A stretch of DNA of 64,000 nt from NCBI GenBank assembly GCA_018242525.1, contig JAFEBS010000048.1, positions 1-64,000 on the forward strand, given 5' to 3'. The stretch's first letter is position 1; the number at the start of each line of letters is the position of its first letter. A program made the position numbers and the translations under genes. This stretch comes from Planctomycetota bacterium (lineage in GTDB: Bacteria > Planctomycetota > Planctomycetia > Planctomycetales > Planctomycetaceae). Below the pieces are notes generated by a model. The model made no database searches. It saw only the letters and a list, made by a program, of their open reading frames with translations, and was not told the DNA's origin. This document shows positions 39,983 through 48,808 of the stretch, piece after piece.

Positions 39983-40378
39983 TTACTTGATTTCGCAGGT
40001 CCCGCCCGCTTGCTCGACTTCGGCCTTCAACTTGGCCGCGTCTTCCTTGGAAACACCCGTCTTCAGCGGCTTGGGCACACCTTCGACCAGGTCCTTGGCT
40101 TCCTTCAGTCCCAAGCCGGTGCAGCCGCGAACGACCTTGATCACACCGATCTTGTTCTCGCCGAAACCGGTCAGAATGACGTCGAACTCGGTCTTTTCCT
40201 CCACCGCTGCGGCGGCACCACCACCAGCGACTGGAGCAGCGGCCACCATGACGCCACCACCGGCGGCTTCGATCCCGTGCTTTTCCTTCAGGTAATCGGC
40301 CAGGGACTTGGCTTGCAGCAGGGTCAAACCGACAATCTGATCACCCAACTGTGTAATCGTCGCATCAAACTCGCTCAT
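39983..40378 (-). CDS. rplL: Ribosomal protein bL12 (L7/L12)
   Basis: 131 aa from the ATG at 40378, which has AAGGA eight bases upstream; an earlier ATG would overlap that site. N-terminal dimerisation domain (TITQLGDQIVGLTLLQAKSL), an Ala/Gly-rich hinge (about 40-60) and the C-terminal factor-binding domain (EKTEFDVILTGFGENKIGVI, LGLKEAKDLVEGVP). Forms the L10-L12 stalk that recruits translation GTPases. Confidence 0.96.
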   Translation of the reverse strand: MSEFDATITQLGDQIVGLTLLQAKSLADYLKEKHGIEAAGGGVMVAAAPVAGGGAAAAVEEKTEFDVILTGFGENKIGVIKVVRGCTGLGLKEAKDLVEGVPKPLKTGVSKEDAAKLKAEVEQAGGTCEIK

Positions 40379-40487
40379 CGAACTCATCCTTTCAAACAAC
40401 AAAACAAACTCTGGGTCAAGACGTTACAACAAGTCGACGTCAGTTTGGTTCTACTTACGGGCGCTTGCACGCTCCGCCATCCGGCGG

Positions 40488-41003
40488 TCAAGACGCCTTG
40501 TCTGCGAGAGTCTTCACTTGACCGGCGATCTTCCCGCCCGGTCCCTTGATCGCGGCTGCCAACTGGGCACCCGGACTCAGAATCAGACCGGCGATCTGGC
40601 TGAGCAACTCGCGTCGTCCAGGACTTTTGCTCAGCGTCTCGACGTCCGCAGCCTTCAACGGAGTACTTCCGATGGCGCCGCCACGGATTTCGATGGTCTT
40701 GATCTTTTCACACCACTCGGACATTTCCTTCGACAGCGCGACAATATCATCGCTTCCAAAGGCCAGGGTACAGGCACCCGTGAGAACGTCCGCAGCCCCC
40801 GTCAGACCGATCTCGGACAGCGCTCGTCGCGCTACCGCGTTTTTCACACCGAGCAGGGTGATCTGTTTCTTCCGCAGAGTGTTCCGCAGTTGATTGACAG
40901 CCATACCGTCCATGCGGGAAAAATCCAGAATCAACACTTCACGGCACTCGCCCAGAGCCCCCTGAATGCTGCTCATCATCATTTGCTTGACAACTTTACT
41001 CAT
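40488..41003 (-). CDS. rplJ: Ribosomal protein uL10
   Basis: 171 aa from the ATG at 41003; a GTG one codon earlier is possible. N-terminal rRNA-binding domain (LILDFSRMDGMAVNQLRNTL, LLGVKNAVARRAL) and a C-terminal helix for bL12 dimers. It sits between rplA and rplL; L10 with L12 commonly represses this part of the operon by binding the leader, but no clear L10-leader fold is evident in the 78-base gap upstream. Confidence 0.94.
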   Translation of the reverse strand: MSKVVKQMMMSSIQGALGECREVLILDFSRMDGMAVNQLRNTLRKKQITLLGVKNAVARRALSEIGLTGAADVLTGACTLAFGSDDIVALSKEMSEWCEKIKTIEIRGGAIGSTPLKAADVETLSKSPGRRELLSQIAGLILSPGAQLAAAIKGPGGKIAGQVKTLADKAS

Positions 41004-41081
41004 CACTCACTCCACACGGACCGTTCGTCAAATCTTCGCCATGCTCGTCGCGGGCTCAGTCCGGTCAACGAACCAATCGAA

Positions 41082-41786
41082 CTAACCGGCGATCGACAGG
41101 CCAGGGGTCATCGTGGCCGAAATGCAGATGTTCCGCACATACTGGCCCTTGGACGACGACGGCTTGATAGAACGCAGATACTTCAACATCGCATCGACGT
41201 TTTCCGCCAATTTCGCTTCGTCGAACGACAGCTTGCCGACGACACAGTGAACGTTGCCGCCCGCATCGCACCGGAACTCAATCTTACCAGCCTTGTATTC
41301 TTTGACGGCCGAAGCGACGTCGCTGGTCACCGTGCCGGCACGGGGAGATGGCATCAATCCACGTGGACCGAGCACCTTACCGAGCGGACCGACCACCCCC
41401 ATCATGTCCGGCGAGGCGATCGCGACGTCAAAGTCGAGCCACCCGCCCTTGATCTTGTCTGCCAGGTCCTTGCCACCAACAGCGTCGGCGCCTGCGGCAG
41501 TCGCCAGAGCGGCGTTGTCCCCCTGGGCAAACACGACCACCCGCTTGGATCGGCCAATCCCATTCGGCAGCACGATCGATCCACGGACGATCTGATCCGC
41601 CTGGCGGGGATCAATCCCCAGCCGGACTGCAATCATCACCGACTGGTCGAACCGGCAGCGCCGGATCCCGGCTGGCAGCTTTCCTTCCAGGGATTTCAGC
41701 AGTTGCACAGCCGCGCCGACCTCCAGAGCCCCGACATCGGCGATCTGTTCGCGCAAAACCCGAATACGCTTTGAACAACGTGACAT
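41082..41786 (-). CDS. rplA: Ribosomal protein uL1
   Basis: 234 aa. Typical L1: RFDQSVMIAVRLGIDPRQAD, VVGPLGKVLGPRGLMPSPR (signature), TVTSDVASAVKEYKAGKIEF and the C-terminal SSSKGQYVRNICISATMTPG. It forms the mobile L1 stalk at the ribosomal E site. It lies between rplK and rplJ in the usual order. The N-terminus is slightly atypical (SRCSKRIRVLREQIADV) but aligns as a helix. Confidence 0.95.
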   Translation of the reverse strand: MSRCSKRIRVLREQIADVGALEVGAAVQLLKSLEGKLPAGIRRCRFDQSVMIAVRLGIDPRQADQIVRGSIVLPNGIGRSKRVVVFAQGDNAALATAAGADAVGGKDLADKIKGGWLDFDVAIASPDMMGVVGPLGKVLGPRGLMPSPRAGTVTSDVASAVKEYKAGKIEFRCDAGGNVHCVVGKLSFDEAKLAENVDAMLKYLRSIKPSSSKGQYVRNICISATMTPGLSIAG

Positions 41787-41824
41787 GGAACACCCAAAAC
41801 TTAAAAAAAAAAGATACTCGATCG

Positions 41825-42259
41825 TCAGTCCAAGACTTCGATGCCCATGCTGCGGGCCGTGCCCCGAATCATCCGGGCGGCATGCTCGTGGTCACGGGCG
41901 TTCAGGTCTTCAAACTTCGCCTTGACGATGTCCATCACCTGAGCGGCTGTCACGCTGCCGACGCGATCCGTCTTGGCATTGGTTGCACCCTTCGCCACCG
42001 CTGCCGCCTGCTTCAACAGCACGGACGCTGGCGAGCTCTTGAGCACGAACGTGAAACTGCGGTCTTCAAACACCGTCACAATCACGGGAACCACGGTGCC
42101 GTTCAGGTCACGAGTCTTCTCGTTGAACTGCATCACGAACTGACCGAGATTGATCCCGTGCGGGCCCAGGGCGGTACCGACGGGAGGGGCGGGCGTCGCC
42201 TTCCCACCAGGAATCTGTACCTTGACCTGCGCCTTGATCTTCGCCTGCTTCTTAGCCAC
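41825..42259 (-). CDS. rplK: Ribosomal protein uL11
   Basis: 144 aa from a GTG at 42259 (MAKKQAKIKAQVK), which lies six bases after AGGAG; an ATG two codons upstream sits directly against the Shine-Dalgarno and is less likely. Signature KATPAPPVGTALGPHGINLG, FNEKTRDLNGTVVPVIV and the C-terminal rRNA-binding domain (VMDIVKAKFEDLNARDHEHA). It binds the GTPase-associated centre. Confidence 0.95.
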   Translation of the reverse strand: MAKKQAKIKAQVKVQIPGGKATPAPPVGTALGPHGINLGQFVMQFNEKTRDLNGTVVPVIVTVFEDRSFTFVLKSSPASVLLKQAAAVAKGATNAKTDRVGSVTAAQVMDIVKAKFEDLNARDHEHAARMIRGTARSMGIEVLD

Positions 42260-42291
42260 CACCATCTCCTCTTGCTTGCCTGAAACCGGTG

Positions 42292-42843
42292 TCAGGTCGT
42301 TTCAACCTGCCACGAGTCCAGATCGACAGGCGTCGGCCTGCCGAAAATCTCGATCAGTACGGTGATCTTCCCGCTGTGTTCGTCAACACCCTCAATCTGT
42401 CCATCAAAGCCTTCAAAGGCACCGTCCTTGATTTTCACCCCGTCGCCCACGTTGAATTCGATTTTCACGCGGGCAGGCTCGGCGGGAGCGGCAGCTCCGT
42501 GACCGAGCATTCGATCGATTTCATGCGGCTGCATGGGAATCGGCTGCCCGGCCGAACCCGTGAAGTCACCAACCCCATTTGTCGTCCGGACCAGGTACCA
42601 CGTGTCGTCATTCAAAACCATCTGAATCATCAGATAGCCAGGATACAGCTTTTGCTCGACGACCCGTCGCTTGCCGGTCTTGTTGTCTACGATCTTTTCA
42701 ACGGGGATCACGATCTCCCCGAAAAACTCTCCCAGATCCTCCTGGCCAATCCGCCGCCACAATGCGTCACGAATTGTTCGTTCGCGATTGCTTTGCACCT
42801 TCAGCACATACCATTGCATCTGCTGTTCAGTACTTTCCGTCAT
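42292..42843 (-). CDS. nusG: Transcription elongation/antitermination factor NusG
   Basis: 183 aa from the ATG at 42843; a TTG three codons upstream is possible. NGN domain (MQWYVLKVQSNRERTIRDAL, KLYPGYLMIQMVLNDDTWYL) and a C-terminal KOW domain (NVGDGVKIKDGAFEGFDGQI). It binds RNA polymerase near the clamp and couples it to Rho or ribosomes. Standard position after secE. Confidence 0.95.
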   Translation of the reverse strand: MTESTEQQMQWYVLKVQSNRERTIRDALWRRIGQEDLGEFFGEIVIPVEKIVDNKTGKRRVVEQKLYPGYLMIQMVLNDDTWYLVRTTNGVGDFTGSAGQPIPMQPHEIDRMLGHGAAAPAEPARVKIEFNVGDGVKIKDGAFEGFDGQIEGVDEHSGKITVLIEIFGRPTPVDLDSWQVETT

Positions 42844-42951
42844 GGCCACCAACCCCCGGGCTCTTCCGCCAAGCGCAGAATAATGAACGCTGCAGAGCAG
42901 CCTTGCCTGTTTTCGCCATTACCCACGCCGGGCCAGCGGAACCGCCGAACT

Positions 42952-43425
42952 TCAAAACTGCAGGACGTTGATCAACCTGAGGAACCAGTGCCAGACCACG
43001 TCATAACAGAACAAAACAACACCCAACAAAGCCATCACACAAAGCACCACCGAAGTCGATCGCTTCAACGTCGGCCAGCTTGGCCACGACACCTTGGCCA
43101 TTTCATGCTGAACTTCAATCAAAAACTCGGCGAACTGAGGCAGGTTCACCACGCGAAACATTGACCACAACCCGCCGACCACACAGATCGCCGTCACCAA
43201 TCCCCGCACCGTCGAGTTGGCATCCGCCAGCAACGACTGGTACATGGACCAGCACAACAGGCACACCGCAATCGCTCCAGCCCCAGCCACCAGCTGCCGA
43301 GCGACCCGTCCCTGGTTCTTTTTGTAGAGATTGACGCTGGAGAGCGTCGCCCACAAACCGCCCGACTTTGCGTGATTCACCGTTGACACCCCAGTTGACG
43401 CTGACTCCGTAGAACGACGAGCCAC
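42952..43425 (-). CDS. secE: Preprotein translocase subunit SecE
   Basis: 157 aa, with three hydrophobic segments: VAGAGAIAVCLLCWSM, VRGLVTAICVVGGLWSMF and VVLCVMALLGVVLFCYDVVW. The conserved SecE signature precedes the last helix: EVQHEMAKVSWPSWPTLKRS. The first two helices and the Ser/Thr-rich N-terminus are an extension like that of gamma-proteobacterial SecE; many SecE proteins have only the last. It clamps SecY in the translocon. Confidence 0.93.
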   Translation of the reverse strand: MARRSTESASTGVSTVNHAKSGGLWATLSSVNLYKKNQGRVARQLVAGAGAIAVCLLCWSMYQSLLADANSTVRGLVTAICVVGGLWSMFRVVNLPQFAEFLIEVQHEMAKVSWPSWPTLKRSTSVVLCVMALLGVVLFCYDVVWHWFLRLINVLQF

Positions 43426-43441
43426 CGAAGCCGCTCTGCAA

Positions 43442-43514
43442 CACGGGCGGAGGGAGTCGAACCCCCAACCCCTGGATTTGGAATCCAGTGCTCTGCCAAT
43501 TGAGCTACGCCCGT
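43442..43514 (-). tRNA. tRNA-Trp (anticodon CCA)
   Basis: A full cloverleaf on the minus strand: acceptor ACGGGCG/CGCCCGT, anticodon stem CTGGA-TCCAG enclosing TTCCAAA, and T-loop TTCGACT. 73 bases; 3' CCA is not encoded. It lies between rpmG and secE, as in many bacteria. Confidence 0.97.
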
Positions 43515-43548
43515 CCGTATCCAGCCAAGCCCAATCAACCCCAACAAA

Positions 43549-43704
43549 TCACTTCTTGCGTGATTCCTTGTGGGCAGTGTGCTTGCGCAACTTCTTGTTG
43601 TACTTCTTCAGCTCCAGACGCTCTGTGCCGCGCGTCTCTTTATTGACGCGATAGTTTCGCAGTCCCGATTCAATGCATTCCAGCCAGACAAACTCGCGCG
43701 CCAT
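43549..43704 (-). CDS. rpmG: Ribosomal protein bL33
   Basis: 51 aa, translated by hand: MAREFVWLECIESGL, RNYRVNKETRGTERLE and LKKYNKKLRKHTAHKE. The length and the closing basic stretch match bL33. The first cysteine of the usual CxxC pair is missing: only one Cys is seen in WLECIESG, so it is probably a zinc-free or degenerate form. Located between tuf and tRNA-Trp. Too short for routine ORF calling. Confidence 0.95.
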   Translation of the reverse strand: MAREFVWLECIESGLRNYRVNKETRGTERLELKKYNKKLRKHTAHKESRKK

Positions 43705-43824
43705 GAAACACCTCACAGGACCCGAAACAACTTCAAGCAGGCAACATGAACAACGACAGGGCTACGACAGCCGGCCAATCCACGGAAAGACCACCCCGTC
43801 ACAGCCCGTCATTGACAATTCAGA

Positions 43825-45021
43825 CTACTCGAGAATCTTCACCACGACGCCAGAACCAACCGTCTTGCCGCCTTCGCGAATGGCGAAACGGACGTTTTCC
43901 GTCATGGCGATCGGCTTGCCGAGCTTGATCTCCAGCTTGACGTTGTCGCCAGGCATGCACATTTCAGCCCCACCCAGCAGATTCGCCTCACCGGTCACGT
44001 CGGTCGTCCGGAAGTAGAACTGGGGACGATAACCACTGAAGAACGGGGTATGACGCCCGCCTTCCTCCTTGCTCAGAATATAAACCTGAGCCTCAAACTT
44101 GGTATGCGGAGTGATCGAACCCGGCTTGGCGAGCACCTGGCCCCGCTGAACATCTTCCTTCTTCAAGCCGCGCAGAAGAATCCCGACGTTGTCACCGGCA
44201 ATCCCCTGATCCAGGGTCTTGTTGAACATTTCAACACCGGTACAAACCGACTCGATCGGATCAGCCAGCCCCAGCAACTGAACCTTGTCGCCAACCTTCA
44301 GAACACCCTGCTCAATACGGCCGGTGACAACGGTACCACGACCTTCGATCGAGAACACGTCTTCAATTGCCATCAACATGGGCTTGTCGGTTTCACGAGT
44401 TGGCTCAGGAATATCGGCATCCAGCGCGTCCATCAGCTTGCCGATGCATTCATTGAACTTCGGATCAGCCGGATGATCCAAAGCGCCCTTGGCATTGCCA
44501 CGAACGATGGTGATGTCGTCGCCAGGGAATTCGTACTTATTCAGCAGGTCGCGAATTTCCATCTCGACCAACTCAAGCAACTCCTCGTCGTCCACCAGGT
44601 CACACTTGTTCAGGAAGCAGACCAGAGCTGGAACATTCACCTGCTTGGCGAGCAGGATGTGCTCGCGAGTCTGCGGCATCGGACCATCGGCAGCCGACAC
44701 AACCAGAATCGCGCCGTCCATCTGAGCGGCACCGGTGATCATGTTCTTGATATAGTCAGCGTGGCCGGGACAGTCGATGTGAGCGTAGTGACGAGTTTCC
44801 GACTCGTATTCAACATGGCTCACAGCGATGGTCACCGTCTTGGTTTCGTCACGAACGGTACCGCCCTTGGCGATATCCGCATAGCTCTTGAACTTCGCCA
44901 GCCCCTTGGCGGTCTGGACTGCCAGGATCGCCGCTGTCGTGGTCGTTTTACCGTGATCGATGTGACCAATCGTCCCGACGTTGACGTGCGGCTTGGTACG
45001 CTGAAAAACTTCCTTCGCCAT
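43825..45021 (-). CDS. tuf: Elongation factor Tu
   Basis: 398 aa from the ATG at 45021, preceded by AGGGA; the upstream in-frame extension is not homologous. GTPase motifs GHIDHGKT (19-26), DCPGHADYIKNM and NKCDLVD; domains 2 and 3 follow, ending in GSGVVVKILE. It delivers aminoacyl-tRNA to the ribosome. It lies downstream of four tRNA genes, the Thr-Tyr-Gly-Thr-tuf arrangement also known from Escherichia coli tufB. Confidence 0.98.
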   Translation of the reverse strand: MAKEVFQRTKPHVNVGTIGHIDHGKTTTTAAILAVQTAKGLAKFKSYADIAKGGTVRDETKTVTIAVSHVEYESETRHYAHIDCPGHADYIKNMITGAAQMDGAILVVSAADGPMPQTREHILLAKQVNVPALVCFLNKCDLVDDEELLELVEMEIRDLLNKYEFPGDDITIVRGNAKGALDHPADPKFNECIGKLMDALDADIPEPTRETDKPMLMAIEDVFSIEGRGTVVTGRIEQGVLKVGDKVQLLGLADPIESVCTGVEMFNKTLDQGIAGDNVGILLRGLKKEDVQRGQVLAKPGSITPHTKFEAQVYILSKEEGGRHTPFFSGYRPQFYFRTTDVTGEANLLGGAEMCMPGDNVKLEIKLGKPIAMTENVRFAIREGGKTVGSGVVVKILE

Positions 45022-45132
45022 TTGATCCCTAACCTCGCTTCTCTTGTCTAAAACCCCACCGACCAATGAACGACTTCGCAAACACCAGGCGGGAACACCC
45101 CGACCCCGCAACAAAAGAACTGAGACCGCAAG

Positions 45133-45205
45133 AGCTGCTGAAGGGATTTGAACCCTTGACCTCGTCCTTACCAAGGACGCACTCTACCAACTGAGCTACA
45201 GCAGC
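45133..45205 (-). tRNA. tRNA-Thr (anticodon GGT)
   Basis: Cloverleaf with acceptor GCTGCTG/CAGCAGC, anticodon stem CGTCC-GGACG around TTGGTAA, T-loop TTCAAAT. 73 bases, no encoded CCA. Fourth in the Thr-Tyr-Gly-Thr-tuf cluster. Confidence 0.97.
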
Positions 45206-45460
45206 AGGGCAGCCGACGGAAGTCGCGAATCCCCAAAGAATGGAGGATGCGGTTTCGATTGTCAACCCTACGACCCATTGCAAAGAAGACAATCCGAGCG
45301 GCTCGCTCAACAGCGACTACGCCGCATCTAATCACCAACTCAGCTTTCGCTGCCGAAGCCCCCCAGCTTGCCGCCTGGGAGCCCTGACTTTGAATCAACC
45401 CAATCCGCTTCGCCCGAAGACACTGAAACCCAACGATTCCGGGGCCACTCGCGAAGCAAG

Positions 45461-45531
<71 letters not shown>

Positions 45532-45594
45532 AGTCGCCTCAACACGTCCATCGAAAACCGGCTGGCGACCGATTTCCGCATTCAAAAACAACAT

Positions 45595-45676
45595 TGGCGG
45601 GAGCAGGATTCGAACCTGCGAAGGCATTGCCACCAGATTTACAGTCTGGCCCCTTTGGCCACTCGGGTATCCCGCC
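45595..45676 (-). tRNA. tRNA-Tyr (anticodon GTA)
   Basis: Class II tRNA with a long variable arm: acceptor GGCGGGA/TCCCGCC, anticodon stem CCAGA-TCTGG around CTGTAAA, T-loop TTCGAAT. 82 bases, no encoded CCA. Confidence 0.97.
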
Positions 45677-45755
45677 CCGATATCTACGCGGCAACAGGCC
45701 ATCCCATTACCAGTTTTGCAAACTCTTCTTTTGACGGAAGTACTCTGCAATCAAG

Positions 45756-45827
45756 AGCTAGCGGTGGGAATCGAACCCACAACCGCCGGTTTACAAAACC
45801 GGAACTCTACCGTTGAGCTACGCTAGC
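45756..45827 (-). tRNA. tRNA-Thr (anticodon TGT)
   Basis: Cloverleaf with acceptor GCTAGCG/CGCTAGC, anticodon stem CCGGT-ACCGG around TTTGTAA, T-loop TTCGATT. 72 bases, no encoded CCA. First gene of the transcript that continues into tuf and probably further. Confidence 0.97.
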
Positions 45828-45854
45828 GAATTTCGGCCGTAACTGCAATCGAGC

Positions 45855-45882
45855 AATATAACAGCGATGGGCTTGTTCGCAA
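45855..45882 (-). promoter_or_regulatory. Probable sigma-70-type promoter of the tRNA-tuf operon
   Basis: On the minus strand TTGCGA (rc of 45877-45882) and TATATT (rc of 45855-45860) are 16 bases apart, close to housekeeping consensus. The -10 ends 27 bases before the first tRNA, so the transcript would start about 20 bases ahead of it. The rest of the 322 bases between 45828 and 46149 shows nothing else convincing. Confidence 0.6.
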
Positions 45883-46149
45883 GAGTGGCGACCCGTCCCC
45901 CCTTTCCCGCCGCCCGGATCGTCAAAATCGGCCGTGCATGTCATTCTGACCAGCAAATTGTGACAGTTTCCCTTTCAAATTGGTTCGCACTCGGAACGCA
46001 ATACCTGTCAACAGAGTCACAAATCCGTTGCGACCGTTCCCAACGACGTGCAGTGACGGTAACGGCCACCTTTGCCGGTTTCGTCCATCAAGTTGGCCTG
46101 GAGCCGCGCCGATAAGACAGCCATCTCATTGATGAACGTCAAGGATCGA

Positions 46150-46404
46150 ATGATGTTGCGTTCCGCGTGCTTCGCCGCTGGCTTATTTGTGGGCTTATGG
46201 GGCCTGTCGTTTCTGGCGATTGACAAACTGGTCATGTTCCAACCCGAAGAACGTGATCCAGGGATTCGTGGCATGCTGGCCAAGCAGATTGTTAACAAAG
46301 AGGCCCGGCCCGTCATCGACCCGCCGGACTGGGCCGCCTTCACACTGCTTTCGATTGGCTCGGTCACGATGCTATATGCCGTCGCGCTCCCCAAGCACTC
46401 TTAA
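46150..46404 (+). CDS. Small membrane protein, unknown
   Basis: 84 aa from the ATG at 46150 (a second ATG follows immediately); AAGGA at 46141-46145 supports this start over a longer frame from 46072. Two membrane segments (ACFAAGLFVGLWGLSFLAI and WAAFTLLSIGSVTMLYAVAL) flank a charged loop of about 35 residues. I do not recognise the family. Confidence 0.6.
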   Translation: MMLRSACFAAGLFVGLWGLSFLAIDKLVMFQPEERDPGIRGMLAKQIVNKEARPVIDPPDWAAFTLLSIGSVTMLYAVALPKHS

Positions 46405-46474
46405 CGAACCGCAAATCGTCCGCCGGTGATGCTTTAGCTTAGCAGGCCCCGCAACCCGACGGACTTGTTGAGCC

Positions 46475-46574
46475 GGCTTTGCCTACCAAATGGGGTCAGA
46501 CCCCAGCCACAGGGATTGCATTCAAGCAGAAGCCACATTGGGAGGGGGTCAGACCCCATTGGGTGGGCAAAGCC
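46475..46574. repeat. Dispersed palindromic element, family B, copy 2
   Basis: GGCTTTGCCTACCAAATGGG at the left pairs with CCCATTGGGTGGGCAAAGCC at the right; each arm also carries GGGGTCAGACCCC. The inner part (GCCACAGGG...CACATTGGGAGGG) corresponds to the reverse complement of the interior of 14119-14218. It ends 17 bases from the stop codon of the 91-aa protein gene. Confidence 0.85.
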
Positions 46575-46591
46575 TGTTGAGCCACAAGTAA

Positions 46592-46867
46592 TCACGCCAG
46601 TTCGAGATCCTCCACCCCCAGGCAGGCCATGGCGTGATACAGCATCTGCGCTTCGCAGCGCGAAAGATAATCCGGGGGCATCGCCGAAATGGTGGGGGCA
46701 TCCCATTCCACAATGAATTTCTGAGCTGGCGGCTTGCCCGACACTTCGACGACGCTGCCGGTCCAGCCCGAAAATAAAACATCGGGAAAATCGGGTGACG
46801 CCACGCCCTCTTTGACGCGGATTCGGGCTCCTTCGTCCAGCCCTCCCGTGGCTTTCTTCTTCGCCAT
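46592..46867 (-). CDS. Conserved-looking small protein, unknown function
   Basis: 91 aa, starting MAKKKATGGLDEG. The middle reads as a small beta-barrel: GARIRVKEGVASPDFPDVLF, then GWTGSVVEVSGKPPAQKFIV and EWD, an SH3/KOW-like pattern; the C-terminus (SRCEAQMLYHAMACLGVEDL) is helical. I do not recognise a named family. A single gene with no operon partner. Confidence 0.65.
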   Translation of the reverse strand: MAKKKATGGLDEGARIRVKEGVASPDFPDVLFSGWTGSVVEVSGKPPAQKFIVEWDAPTISAMPPDYLSRCEAQMLYHAMACLGVEDLELA

Positions 46868-47185
46868 TGATCTACATCCCTCTGGAAGTCACTGCTGTGA
46901 TTTGATTCCTGCAGCCGGCGAAAAACGGCGGTCGCCGAGTCCTCAATATCTGCCCAGATTGACCGGAAATCAAGCGCCAAGGCGAAGTCGACCCCCAGCG
47001 AACCCCTGGCAGTATCGGCCGAATGAAACTCCGGCCCATTATTCGCCTTAATCGGTAGAGTCCTCCGAACCGATACAGTTGACAGGAGTTTCCCCGTACT
47101 TCGTGTTGGTGCGTACGATTTCCCTGCTTTGTCGACCGAATCTGGTTCGTGCGATTTCCCACGCCATTCCCTGGTAAACCAAATC
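46868..47185. other. 318-base divergent intergenic region
   Basis: Separates the small leftward gene from fliF. TTGACA is present at 47079-47084, but no -10 lies at a fitting distance. No gene or strong hairpin is evident; ORFs across it are not protein-like. Confidence 0.45.
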
Positions 47186-48718
47186 ATGAACCCATTTTTC
47201 CAGCAAATCCAACAACTCTGGGAGCGCCAGGGATTGATGGGAAAAGTGACGCTCGGCGGGGCTACCGGGGTGCTGGCGCTGGTCGTCGGTGCTGTCGGGT
47301 ATTGGGCAACCCAGACGAACTACGCCGTCCTCTACTCGGGTTTACCGACGAACGAGGCCGCTGCGATCACTCAAAAGCTGGATTCTGATCGAATCGCCTA
47401 CAAACTCTCCAGCGACGGAACAACGATCTTCGTTCCGCTGGAAAATGTCCAGAAAACGCGGATGAACCTGGCCGTGGCGGGGTTGCTGAACGGTTCAGAA
47501 AAGGGATACGAACTCTTCGATTCGATGTCGATGGGAGCCACTCCCTTCATCCAGAACATGAACTATGTCCGGGCGATCCAGGGGGAACTCGCCAAGACCA
47601 TTATGACTCTGGAACCGATCTCCCAGGCGCGTGTCCATATCGTTCAGCCGGAACCAAATGTGTTTGTCCGCGAGGAGAAACCAGTCACAGCCAGCGTCGT
47701 CATCAAGATCAGACCGGCCGCATCCCTGGGCCGATCCGCCACACAGGGGATCGTGGCTCTGGTGGCCGGAAGCGTGAAAGGACTGACGACCGACAACGTC
47801 ACTGTACTCGACACCGATGGCCGGATCCTTTCTGAGAAACGAAAATCTGCCCAGGGAATGGCCTCGACGGATCAACTGAATCATCAGTTGGAAGTCGAAT
47901 CTCACCTGGCGTCGAAAGCTCAGGAAATCCTGACGCGGGCGCTGGGCCCCGGTCGCGCAGTCGTCCGCGTAACCGCAGACATGAGTTTTCGTCACCTGAA
48001 GGAGTCGAGCGAGAAATATGATCCCGAGGGGAAGGTGATCACTCACGAATCGGTCAGTTCTTCAAAAACAACCAGTCCGGCCGGCCCACGCGGCCCGGCG
48101 GGAACTGCCAGCAATCTGCCTCCGGCGGGTCCTCCCGTGGTCGGTGTCGTGGTTGGCCCCAGTGCCAACGAAGAAGTGACCGAAAGCAAATACGCCGTCT
48201 CGGTGGTGAACCGGACTCAGGAAGAGCAGTTGGAATCCATCAACCGGCTGACCGTGGCCGTCATGCTGATTCCTCCGGTTCCCGTCGATGAAACCCCCTT
48301 GGAAGAATCCCTCGGGTTTTCGGCCACCGATGTCGGCCTGCTGGTCAAACGAGCCATCGGGTTCCAGGAAGGGCGCGACGAAATCCAGGTCGCGATCGGC
48401 AAACCCGTCGCCCCACCGCCGGAAGAGATGGCGATTGAACGGCAGATCGTTGCCGTCCAGGCCTGGCAGGGATACGGAACCGTCGCCAAAGCGTCATCAC
48501 TTGGCGTGGCTGCGCTCTCGCTGCTGGTCATCGGCCTGATGTCCCTGCGCAGCAAGCCCGCACCAAAGCCGTCCACGACCCCGGCGACGGCGACGGGGGA
48601 TGCCGCTGAACTGGCCGATCTGCACGCGGTCGCCGGAGCCATCAAAGCGTGGCTGGAAGAACCCGCCACCATCCGCATGGACCGCGGCAAGGTACCGCCG
48701 TCCCCCGCAGCCCGGTAA
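47186..48718 (+). CDS. fliF: Flagellar M-ring protein FliF
   Basis: 510 aa from Met at 47186 (MNPFFQQIQQLWERQG). First membrane helix (GVLALVVGAVGYWA), a YscJ/FliF domain (YSGLPTNEAAAITQKL, MEPISQARVHIV-like LEPISQARVHIVQPEP), the RBM3/C-terminal domain, a second membrane helix (LGVAALSLLVIGLM), and a C-terminal VAGAIKAWLEEP stretch resembling the FliG-binding end. It forms the MS ring that seeds the basal body. No other flagellar gene is near, so flagellar genes are dispersed in this genome. Shorter than typical proteobacterial FliF (about 550). Confidence 0.92.
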   Translation: MNPFFQQIQQLWERQGLMGKVTLGGATGVLALVVGAVGYWATQTNYAVLYSGLPTNEAAAITQKLDSDRIAYKLSSDGTTIFVPLENVQKTRMNLAVAGLLNGSEKGYELFDSMSMGATPFIQNMNYVRAIQGELAKTIMTLEPISQARVHIVQPEPNVFVREEKPVTASVVIKIRPAASLGRSATQGIVALVAGSVKGLTTDNVTVLDTDGRILSEKRKSAQGMASTDQLNHQLEVESHLASKAQEILTRALGPGRAVVRVTADMSFRHLKESSEKYDPEGKVITHESVSSSKTTSPAGPRGPAGTASNLPPAGPPVVGVVVGPSANEEVTESKYAVSVVNRTQEEQLESINRLTVAVMLIPPVPVDETPLEESLGFSATDVGLLVKRAIGFQEGRDEIQVAIGKPVAPPPEEMAIERQIVAVQAWQGYGTVAKASSLGVAALSLLVIGLMSLRSKPAPKPSTTPATATGDAAELADLHAVAGAIKAWLEEPATIRMDRGKVPPSPAAR

Positions 48719-48808
48719 TCTGCGACGGACTCATGTTGCCACATCGTGCTGCTTGCCGCGATGTGGTTCTCCCCGCCTGCGCACGCGCCATAGATCCCGC
48801 CGCCAGGT

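Noticed and set aside
41004..41081. L10 leader RNA between rplA and rplJ
   Set aside because: The 78-base gap did not show the kink-turn layout of an L10 leader by eye; not claimed.
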